A stretch of 9,543 nucleotides of DNA from Sphingomonadales bacterium (GTDB lineage: Bacteria > Pseudomonadota > Alphaproteobacteria > Sphingomonadales > Sphingomonadaceae). The notes beneath the pieces are model-generated. The model did no database searches, was not told where the DNA came from, and saw only the letters and a program-made list of their open reading frames with translations. Shown here one piece after another: positions 1 to 6,532 of the stretch. Both the position numbers and the translations under genes were made by a program. Position 1 is the stretch's first letter; every line of letters begins with the position of its first letter. The stretch is from NCBI GenBank assembly GCA_013298745.1, contig JAAFIT010000063.1:1-9543 (forward strand), written 5' to 3'.

Positions 1-972
1 GCGCAGGCCGAAGCCAAGACACCCGAAGAAGTCCAGAAATCGGCGCAGATGGCCGGCTATGTCTACACCCGCGCCGGGCGCTACAGCGAAGCCGCTGCGG
101 CCTTGCAGACGGCCGGCGCCTCGCCGCGCCAGCTCGCGCCGCTCTATTATCAGGCCGGTCAGTATGACAAGGCGATTGCCCTCGCCAAACAGGCCGGCGG
201 CGAAGACATGCAGATCCTGATCGCCCAAGCTTACACCAAGCAGGGCAAGCCGCAGGAAGCCGTCAAGGCCTACAACGCGCTGATCAAGGCCAATGGTGCC
301 AAGCCGATCTATCTCGAGAATCTGGCTGGTGCCCAGTACAAGGCCGGCGACAAGAAGGGGTATCTCGAAACCACCACCAAGCTGATCCGCGTCGATGGTT
401 CGGCGGCACGCTGGAAGACGTTGCTCGTTGATCTTCGCAGCCAGCCGATGCGGCCCGAATCGAAGCTGGCCGTCTATCATCTGATGAGCGCCACCAACAC
501 CATCGAACGTCCGGAAGATTATGCCGAATTCGCCAAGCTGGCGCTTGTTGCCAACCAAGCCGGAATCGCGCAAACTGCCCTGACGAAGAGCGGTGGTGGC
601 ACCGACGCCATGTCGGTGAAGTTGCAGCAGGCAGCGACGTCAATGTCGGCCAAGGCCGCGGCCGAAGCACCCAAGCTCGCTGCCGACCCGAAGACGGCGG
701 TGCGCGGCGGCAACGCCTTCCTCGGCATTGGCCAGTATCCGCAGGCCATCGCAGCATTCGACAAGGCGATTGCCGCCAACGGCCCCGACGCCGATCAGGC
801 GCGGGTGTGGAAGGGCATTGCCGCCTTGCGGGCCGGCAACGCCGGGCTCGCCAAGCAGAGCTTTGCCGGCGTTACCGACAAGGGTGGCATGAAGGACGTC
901 GCCGATCTGTGGGGGCTGTTCGCCTCGACGCGCGGCGCGATTGCAGCGCCGGCGCCCGCCAAGGCGGCATAA
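1..972 (+). CDS. Tetratricopeptide-repeat (TPR) protein, C-terminal part (5' end outside window)
   Basis: The reading frame is open from the first base, so the 323 codons seen are the C-terminal part of a longer protein; the first ATG (position 49) sits in mid-repeat and is probably not the real start. At least six TPR-like helix pairs can be read, for example AGYVYTRAGRYSEAAAALQ, PLYYQAGQYDKAIALAKQ, AQAYTKQGKPQEAVKAYNAL and, near the C-terminus, AFLGIGQYPQAIAAFDKAI. They show the usual small and aromatic residues (A, G, Y) at TPR consensus positions. The protein ends in an Ala/Pro-rich tail (AAPAPAKAA). TPR arrays form superhelical scaffolds for protein binding; no enzymatic domain is visible and the partner is unknown. 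A signal peptide cannot be judged because the N-terminus is missing. The gene converges on bfr, with a hairpin between them. The TPR assignment is firm; the specific role is not. Confidence 0.85.
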   Translation, partial: AQAEAKTPEEVQKSAQMAGYVYTRAGRYSEAAAALQTAGASPRQLAPLYYQAGQYDKAIALAKQAGGEDMQILIAQAYTKQGKPQEAVKAYNALIKANGAKPIYLENLAGAQYKAGDKKGYLETTTKLIRVDGSAARWKTLLVDLRSQPMRPESKLAVYHLMSATNTIERPEDYAEFAKLALVANQAGIAQTALTKSGGGTDAMSVKLQQAATSMSAKAAAEAPKLAADPKTAVRGGNAFLGIGQYPQAIAAFDKAIAANGPDADQARVWKGIAALRAGNAGLAKQSFAGVTDKGGMKDVADLWGLFASTRGAIAAPAPAKAA

Positions 973-981
973 GCCGGATCG

Positions 982-1007
982 ATCCCCACCGCTGCGGCGG
1001 TGGGGAT
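982..1007. terminator. Hairpin between convergent TPR gene and bfr, likely bidirectional terminator
   Basis: The arms ATCCCCACCGC (982-992) and GCGGTGGGGAT (997-1007) form a perfect 11-bp stem with a TGCG loop. It starts 9 bases after the TPR gene stop and ends 4 bases before the bfr stop on the other strand. There is no clear U-run on either side, so it is not a textbook intrinsic terminator. Its position in a 39-bp gap between two convergent stops makes shared termination or 3'-end protection the likely role. Confidence 0.7.
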
Positions 1008-1011
1008 ATCT

Positions 1012-1491
1012 TCAGCTCCCGGCGCTGGCCGAGTTGAGCTGGATGTAGTTGGCGAGACCCATCTGCTCGATCTGGGTTTTTGCCGTTTCGATGAAATCGA
1101 TATGCTCTTCCTCGGCGGCGAGGATTTCGGCGAGCAGGTCGCGGCTCGGATAGTCGCGCACGCTCTCGCAATGCTGGATGGCGTCCCGCAACAGCGCCAC
1201 GGCGTCATGCTCCAGCGCCAGATCGGCTTCGAGGACTTCCGGCACAGTCTCGCCGATGCGCAGCCGATTGAGCGCCTGCATCGCCGGCAGGCCATCGAGG
1301 AAGAATATCCGCGCGATCAGCTTGTCGGCGTGCTGCATCTCCTCGATCGATTCGTGGCGGGCGTAATCGGCCAACTTCTTGACCCCAAGATTGTCGAGCA
1401 GGCGGTAGTGCAGCCAATATTGATTGACAGCGGTCAGCTCACCCTTGAGCACCGCGTTGAGATATTCGATGACCTTGGTGTCGCCGCGCAT
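1012..1491 (-). CDS. bfr: Bacterioferritin
   Basis: A 159-residue haem-containing ferritin, the usual family length. Family members form a hollow 24-subunit cytoplasmic shell that oxidises Fe2+ and stores it as a ferric mineral. All di-iron ferroxidase ligands can be read at the canonical positions: Glu18, Glu51, His54, Glu94, Glu127 and His130. Met52, which ligates the haem between subunits, is also present. Family hallmarks are VNQYWLHYRLLDN (22-34), ESIEEMQHADKL (47-58) and EEHIDFIET (128-136). The start was chosen at the ATG whose first base is 1491, giving MRGDTKVIEYL like other Bfr proteins. A strong ribosome site (CAGGAG) lies 8 bases upstream of it. A further upstream start is possible in frame but would add a leader the family lacks. 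The partner gene bfd lies 121 bp upstream on the same strand, and the leader contains two dyads. Confidence 0.97.
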   Translation of the reverse strand: MRGDTKVIEYLNAVLKGELTAVNQYWLHYRLLDNLGVKKLADYARHESIEEMQHADKLIARIFFLDGLPAMQALNRLRIGETVPEVLEADLALEHDAVALLRDAIQHCESVRDYPSRDLLAEILAAEEEHIDFIETAKTQIEQMGLANYIQLNSASAGS

Positions 1492-1498
1492 GGCAATC

Positions 1499-1504
1499 GC
1501 TCCT
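1499..1504 (-). promoter_or_regulatory. Strong Shine-Dalgarno site that fixes the bfr start
   Basis: Read on the minus strand, CAGGAG lies about 8 bases before the ATG at 1491. It is the clearest ribosome site in the window. It favours this ATG over an in-frame start upstream near 1560. Confidence 0.75.
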
Positions 1505-1533
1505 GAATTAACGGTAATGATGTGCCGTAATTC
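1505..1533 (-). promoter_or_regulatory. Dyad in the bfr leader, just upstream of the ribosome site
   Basis: GAATTAACGG (1505-1514) and CCGTAATTC (1525-1533) are inverted copies that pair apart from one extra A, around a 10-base spacer, TAATGATGTG. On the bfr strand the dyad ends directly against the AGGAG ribosome site. It could be a protein operator or an mRNA hairpin affecting bfr translation. No specific regulator can be assigned from sequence. Confidence 0.4.
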
Positions 1534-1565
1534 CGAGGTGCCGTCAACAAGGCAGCGCAAAAAGT

Positions 1566-1594
1566 CTTTTATTTTCTATATGTTAGGATTGCAA
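1566..1594 (-). promoter_or_regulatory. Candidate bfr promoter
   Basis: On the minus strand a TTGCAA -35-like hexamer (1589-1594) is followed after 17 bases by TAAAAG (1566-1571) as a -10-like hexamer. Each matches the sigma-70 consensus at 4 of 6 positions. The stretch is the most AT-rich in the gap between bfd and bfr. Its -35 element overlaps the dyad at 1588-1612. Alternatively bfr may be read through from bfd. Confidence 0.3.
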
Positions 1595-1612
1595 CGCACT
1601 TGCGTTAGCAAT
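1588..1612. promoter_or_regulatory. Long dyad directly after bfd: operator or intercistronic hairpin
   Basis: ATTGCAACGC (1588-1597) pairs with GCGTT plus GCAAT (1602-1606 and 1608-1612) around an ACTT loop. The stem has 10 pairs and a single bulged A. It begins at the base next to the bfd stop codon. No U-run follows on the bfd strand, so simple intrinsic termination is not well supported. The ATTGC/GCAAT ends resemble half-sites of alphaproteobacterial Fur-type operators, and the dyad overlaps the candidate bfr -35. Terminator, operator and mRNA-processing hairpin all remain possible. Confidence 0.4.
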
Positions 1613-1795
1613 TCAGGCGTCGGCCAGTTCGTCCTGATCGGCGCCGATCAGTGCCTCCGCTTCATCAAGACAATGGCCACACTGTGGTTCGCAGCCCAGT
1701 GCCTCATAGGCTTGGCGCGGGCAGCGGCTGCGGCATTGGCGCGCAGCATCGACCACGTCACGATCACGAAGCCCGTTGCAAATGCAGATGAACAC
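1613..1795 (-). CDS. bfd: Bacterioferritin-associated ferredoxin
   Basis: A 60-residue [2Fe-2S] protein of the BFD-like family. Bfd docks on bacterioferritin and passes electrons through its haem to reduce the stored Fe3+ core, releasing iron to the cytosol. The four cluster cysteines are at 4 and 6 (MFICICN) and 39 and 42 (QCGHC), matching the CxC...CxxC family pattern. I chose the GTG start at 1795 because it yields MFICICN, the usual family N-terminus, and because GGAAGG lies 7 bases upstream. A TTG five codons earlier (1810) is also open but has no ribosome site. Three extra cysteines (21, 25, 35) are present. The C-terminus is acidic (GADQDELADA). It lies upstream of bfr on the same strand, and a Fur-like site lies 28 bases upstream of its start. 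Confidence 0.92.
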   Translation of the reverse strand: MFICICNGLRDRDVVDAARQCRSRCPRQAYEALGCEPQCGHCLDEAEALIGADQDELADA

Positions 1796-1822
1796 CGACG
1801 CACCTTCCAAATGGAGCTGCTA

Positions 1823-1839
1823 TTGCGAATGGTTATCGC
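1823..1839. promoter_or_regulatory. Fur-box-like dyad upstream of bfd
   Basis: TTGCGAATGGTTATCGC contains inverted GCGA/TCGC ends around an AT-rich core. On the bfd strand it reads GATAACCATTCGC, which matches 10 of the last 13 positions of the classical Fur box (GATAATCATTATC). It overlaps the -10 element of the best candidate bfd promoter, as expected for iron-dependent repression. Bfd is Fur-repressed in other proteobacteria. The assignment rests on motif reading only. Confidence 0.55.
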
Positions 1840-1860
1840 TCACTTCCTCGGCTAATGCAA
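1832..1860 (-). promoter_or_regulatory. Candidate bfd promoter
   Basis: On the minus strand TTGCAT (1855-1860) and GATAAC (1832-1837) are separated by exactly 17 bases. They match sigma-70 at 3 and 4 of 6 positions. The -10 lies inside the Fur-like dyad. The start codon of bfd is about 37 bases downstream, leaving room for a short leader with the GGAAGG ribosome site. The rest of the 122-bp gap from mutL shows only a short palindrome at 1891-1902. Confidence 0.4.
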
Positions 1861-1917
1861 GTCGTTCGCAGCAACTTTTGTTTGAGCGGAGTCGGCGCCG
1901 ACCTATCGTTGCAAAAA

Positions 1918-3732
1918 CTAGCGCCGCCCGAACAGTTTTTCGATATCGCCCTTGGCGAGCCGCACCCAGGTCGGGCGGCCATGGTTGCACTGGCCGCTAT
2001 GCGGCGTCACTTCCATTTCGCGCAGCAGCGCATTCATTTCGGCAAGGCCGAGCAGCCGCCCCGCCCGAACGCTGCCATGGCACGCCATGGTCGCCGCCAC
2101 CGTATCGAGCCGTTCCTTGAGCGAAATGGCGCTGCCCCAGGCCGCCAGATCATCGGCGATATCGCGCACCAGCGCGCCGGCATCGGTGTTGCCGAGCAGC
2201 GCCGGGGTGGCGCGGACCAGTACAGCCGCCGGGCCAAAGCCTTCGATTTCGAGGCCCAATTCGGCGAGATCGTCGACCCGTTCGACAAGCCGCGCTGCCG
2301 CCATCTCATCAAGCTCGACGAGTTGCGGCAACAAAAGTGCCTGCGCGGCGACTCCACCCTGCCCCAGCGCCGCCTTCATGCGCTCGAGAGTCAGGCGTTC
2401 ATGGGCGGCGTGCTGATCGACCAGAATCAGCGCGTCTTCGGTTTCAGCGACGATATAGGTGTTGGCAACCTGGCCGCGCGCCACGCCGAGCGGGTGCTCA
2501 CTGGCCTGCGGCGCCGTGGCGACGGGTGCAAAATCGGGCGCTGGCGCGGCACCAGCCGGTGTCGCCAGCCCCGGAAAGGCTGCAAACAGCCGCGGCGCTT
2601 CGGCGAGATGGCCGGCCGTGTGGCCCGCCGGCGCCTGCGATGGCATCGAAGGCATCGGCAATGGCGCTGAAAAGGCGGCCATTGCGGCACCGCTGATCGT
2701 CGTGGCAGCACGATGGCCGGCGGCATCGAGCGCCCGCCGCACCCCGGAAACCAGCAGCCCGCGCACCAGCGCGGCGTCGCGGAACCGCACTTCGGTCTTG
2801 GCGGGATGGACGTTGACGTCGACAAAATCAGCCGGAACATCGAGAAACAGCGCCACCACCGGGTGCCGATCGCGCGCCAGCAGGTCCTGGTAGGCCCCTC
2901 GCAGCGCACCAACCAGCAGCCGGTCCTTCACCGGCCGACCATTGACGAAGAGGAACTGGTGGTCGGCAACGCCGCGATTGTAGGTCGGGATGCCGGCGAG
3001 GCCGCCCAGGCGCAGCGGGCCCGCTGCATCAATGTCGCGAGACAGATCGATCGGCACGGCATTGTCGGCAAAGTCCGGTCCCAGCAATGCCGCCAGCCGC
3101 GCCACCTGCGCTGCTGGGCCGGCGGTTGTACCGGCCGGCACCGCCAGCAAGCGACGACCACCATGCCGGAGTTCGAAGCCGACATCGGCGCGCGCCATCG
3201 CCAGGCGCCGCACGACATCAAGGCACGCCGCCAGTTCGGACCGTTCGGATTTGAGGAACTTGCGCCGCGCCGGCACGGCGGCGAACAGCCCATCGACGGC
3301 GACACAGGTCCCGGGCGGCGTCGCTGCCGGGCCATCGCTGACGGTGCGGCCATTGTCGATGACGAGGCGCCAACCAGCACCATCGGCGGTGCGGCTGGTC
3401 AAGGTGAGCGTCGCAACGCTGGCGATCGACGGCAGCGCCTCGCCGCGAAACCCCAGGGTGGCGATCGCCGACAGATCGCCAGTCGGCAGTTTCGAAGTGG
3501 CGTGGCGTTCGACCGCCAGCCGCAATTGGTCGGCAATCATGCCATGCCCGTCATCGGTGACCGACAGATGGTCGATACCGCCATTTTCGAGATCGATGCG
3601 GAGATGCCGCGCCCCGGCATCAAGGGCGTTTTCGACGAGTTCCTTCAAGGCGGCGGCCGGCCGCTCCACCACCTCGCCCGCAGCGATCTGGTTGACGAGT
3701 GTATCGGGCAGGCGGCGGATCAGGGGCACCAT
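1918..3732 (-). CDS. mutL: DNA mismatch repair protein MutL (endonuclease type)
   Basis: A 604-residue MutL. The family links mismatch recognition by MutS to strand incision in the cytoplasm. The N-terminal GHKL ATPase domain (about 1-330) shows NQIAAGEVVERP, KELVENALDAG (Glu31, Asn35), DDGHGM (60-65), LGFRGEAL (93-100), FVNGRPVKD and DVNVHPAKTEVRF. An Ala/Pro-rich linker follows (about 335-415). The C-terminal dimerisation domain carries DQHAAHERLTLE at 439-450, fitting the DQHA(X2)E(X4)E endonuclease motif. It also has ACHGS (Cys551), CNHGRP (582-587) and a terminal FGRR, the other parts of the metal and nuclease site. The ATG at 3732 was chosen because AGGAA lies a few bases upstream; a GTG immediately before it is also in frame. 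The gene is divergent from mreB and is followed by bfd on the same strand. Confidence 0.97.
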   Translation of the reverse strand: MVPLIRRLPDTLVNQIAAGEVVERPAAALKELVENALDAGARHLRIDLENGGIDHLSVTDDGHGMIADQLRLAVERHATSKLPTGDLSAIATLGFRGEALPSIASVATLTLTSRTADGAGWRLVIDNGRTVSDGPAATPPGTCVAVDGLFAAVPARRKFLKSERSELAACLDVVRRLAMARADVGFELRHGGRRLLAVPAGTTAGPAAQVARLAALLGPDFADNAVPIDLSRDIDAAGPLRLGGLAGIPTYNRGVADHQFLFVNGRPVKDRLLVGALRGAYQDLLARDRHPVVALFLDVPADFVDVNVHPAKTEVRFRDAALVRGLLVSGVRRALDAAGHRAATTISGAAMAAFSAPLPMPSMPSQAPAGHTAGHLAEAPRLFAAFPGLATPAGAAPAPDFAPVATAPQASEHPLGVARGQVANTYIVAETEDALILVDQHAAHERLTLERMKAALGQGGVAAQALLLPQLVELDEMAAARLVERVDDLAELGLEIEGFGPAAVLVRATPALLGNTDAGALVRDIADDLAAWGSAISLKERLDTVAATMACHGSVRAGRLLGLAEMNALLREMEVTPHSGQCNHGRPTWVRLAKGDIEKLFGRR

Positions 3733-4949
<1,217 letters not shown>

Positions 4950-4969
4950 TCGCAACAGCCAAGATGAAC

Positions 4970-4989
4970 GCCGGGCACCCCTGCCCGGC
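4970..4989 (+). terminator. GC-rich hairpin between mreB and mreC (attenuator-like)
   Basis: GCCGGGCA (4970-4977) and TGCCCGGC (4982-4989) form a perfect 8-bp stem with a CCCC loop. It lies 20 bases after the mreB stop and 14 bases before the mreC start. No U-run follows, so full termination is unlikely. Partial attenuation or protection of an mreB mRNA 3' end is plausible. The mreC ribosome site (AGGA, 4994-4997) lies just outside the stem. Confidence 0.5.
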
Positions 4990-5003
4990 TGGTAGGACAG
5001 AGG

Positions 5004-5951
5004 ATGGACTGGACGCCCGCGCCCCGTAGGTCGAGCGCCATGCGCCGCGAGCAGAACCTCGCGCTCGTGGGGGCCGTCGTGTCGGGAGCGGTCATCGCCA
5101 CCGGGCTGCTGTTCCTGCTCGTTGCCCGCGTCAATCCCGATGCCGGCGCCCGCATGCGCGGCGCCATGCTCGACATCGTCACCCCTGTATGGAGCGTCGT
5201 GCGGCTGCCGTTCGATGGCGCTGCCAAGGCGCTGGGCCTCGCCGGGGATTATGTCGGCGCCGTCGACCGCAATCGCCAACTGACAGCCGACCTCGCCAAA
5301 GCCAACGCCAATCTGCAAAAGGCCGCTGCCGACCAGCTCGCGCTGAAGCAACTCAACGCGCTGATGAAGGTCCGCGTTCCCGGCCGTACGCTGGTCACCA
5401 CCACCCGAATCGTCGCCGCCACGTCGGGCTCGGTGGTGCGCACGGCAATGCTGACGGCCGGCACCCGCGATGGCGTCGGGATCGGCATGCCGGTGATCGC
5501 CGCCAATGGCCTGATCGGCCGCACCATCGAAGTCGGCAACCATGCGGCGCGCGTGCTGCTACTTGCCGATCCGGCCAGCCGTGTCCCGGTGCTGGTCCAG
5601 CGTACTGGCCAGGCCGGGCTGGTGGTCGGCAGCAATCGCCCGGCGCTCGAATTGCAGGATCGCGTTGGCCCCGAAGTGCCATTGCTCGCGGGCGACCGAC
5701 TGGTGACATCGGGCGACGGCGGGGTGTTCCCCCCTGGCATCCCTGTCGGCACCATCATCGCCGGCGGTACCGGCACGCCGCAGGTTCGACCCGCGACGAC
5801 GCCGTTCGGTGCGGGCTTCGTCACCATCGAAAATGCCTGGTTGCCGCTGCCCGCCGAACCTGTGGTGCCGGTATCGGACACGCCGGTGCCGGTCGAGGCG
5901 CAGCGCGCCAAGCCAGCGCCCAAGCCAGCGACGCCCCAGCCGCTGCCATGA
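5004..5951 (+). CDS. mreC: Rod-shape determining protein MreC
   Basis: A 315-residue bitopic membrane protein. MreC spans the inner membrane once and works in the periplasm, where it binds and activates PBP2 and so links MreB filaments to the RodA-PBP2 synthase. Visible parts are a basic cytoplasmic N-terminus, one membrane helix (about 19-41), a coiled-coil dimerisation segment (about 86-122, containing NRQLTADLAKANANLQKA) and a Gly/Val-rich double beta-barrel domain (about 126-280). A Pro/Ala-rich tail follows (285-315), ending KPAPKPATPQPLP. The beta domain shows family hallmarks such as GIGMPVIAANGLIGRTIEVG and GDRLVTSGDGGVFPPGIPVG. The ATG at 5004 is supported by AGGA at 4994-4997; Met13 is a possible later start. 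The stop overlaps the mreD start by ATGA, indicating translational coupling. Confidence 0.95.
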   Translation: MDWTPAPRRSSAMRREQNLALVGAVVSGAVIATGLLFLLVARVNPDAGARMRGAMLDIVTPVWSVVRLPFDGAAKALGLAGDYVGAVDRNRQLTADLAKANANLQKAAADQLALKQLNALMKVRVPGRTLVTTTRIVAATSGSVVRTAMLTAGTRDGVGIGMPVIAANGLIGRTIEVGNHAARVLLLADPASRVPVLVQRTGQAGLVVGSNRPALELQDRVGPEVPLLAGDRLVTSGDGGVFPPGIPVGTIIAGGTGTPQVRPATTPFGAGFVTIENAWLPLPAEPVVPVSDTPVPVEAQRAKPAPKPATPQPLP

Positions 5952-6499
5952 TCGATCGCGGCGCCCCGCCCCTGCGGCTGATGAATGCTCGCGAGCGCCG
6001 GCGTTACATGCTCGGCTATTGGCGCACCGCAGTGCCCGCACTGTCGGTGCTGGTGCTGTTGTGGGTGATGACCGCCCCATTGCTGCTACCGGTACCGGTG
6101 TTTCCGCAACTGGGGCTGCTCGGCATCTTCGTATGGGCGACATTTCAGCCAGGTTTGATGCCGCCGTGGCTGGCATTTCTGCTTGGGTTCGTCGCCGATC
6201 TGCTGTTTTCCCAGCCAATCGGCGTCAATGCGACGCTGTTTGCCGCCACGGCAGCGTTCGTTCGGGTGTTCGAAGCGCGCTATGGCCATCACGCGCACGG
6301 CTTTGATTGGGGGATTGCCAGCCTTGTCGTTGTGGTTTCCAGCCTGTTTGGTGCCCAATTGATGGCGCTGGCAGCGCGTCCGGTGCCTCTCGGTCCGCTG
6401 TTCTGGCAGGTTTTGACCAGCATCATCGCCTATCCGCTGGTCGTCTGGCTGTGCGCGGCCATCCAGCGCAGGGCCTTCGGCCCCGGCGGACCCCGGTAG
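5948..6499 (+). CDS. mreD: Rod-shape determining protein MreD
   Basis: A 183-residue polytopic inner-membrane protein, within the usual MreD size range. MreD partners MreC in the elongasome; its biochemical activity is not well defined in the family. About five hydrophobic segments are visible, near residues 27-50, 54-72, 78-100, 123-145 and 150-172. Recognisable MreD features are the central PPWLAFLLGFVADLLFSQP, including the conserved G-x-x-x-D-L-x-x-x-x-P-x-G pattern. The short cytoplasmic N-terminus is basic (ARERRRYMLGYWR). The start ATG at 5948 overlaps the mreC stop (ATGA) and has no ribosome site of its own, so translation probably depends on coupling with mreC. A later Met (residue 12) is a less likely start. 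Confidence 0.9.
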   Translation: MIDRGAPPLRLMNARERRRYMLGYWRTAVPALSVLVLLWVMTAPLLLPVPVFPQLGLLGIFVWATFQPGLMPPWLAFLLGFVADLLFSQPIGVNATLFAATAAFVRVFEARYGHHAHGFDWGIASLVVVVSSLFGAQLMALAARPVPLGPLFWQVLTSIIAYPLVVWLCAAIQRRAFGPGGPR

Positions 6500-6532
6500 A
6501 GTGCCGGCAAGACCGCCTGTAAACGTGCCTTT

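Noticed and set aside
1891..1902. Palindrome GTCGGCGCCGAC downstream of mutL
   Set aside because: As a hairpin it would have only about four stem pairs, and the T-run lies on the wrong side for a mutL terminator. Such GC palindromes are common by chance in high-GC DNA.
5189..5947. A 253-codon open frame in front of mreD, overlapping mreC
   Set aside because: The upstream part is Arg/Gly/His-rich shadow of mreC in another frame. The real MreD begins at the ATG at 5948, where hydrophobic segments start.
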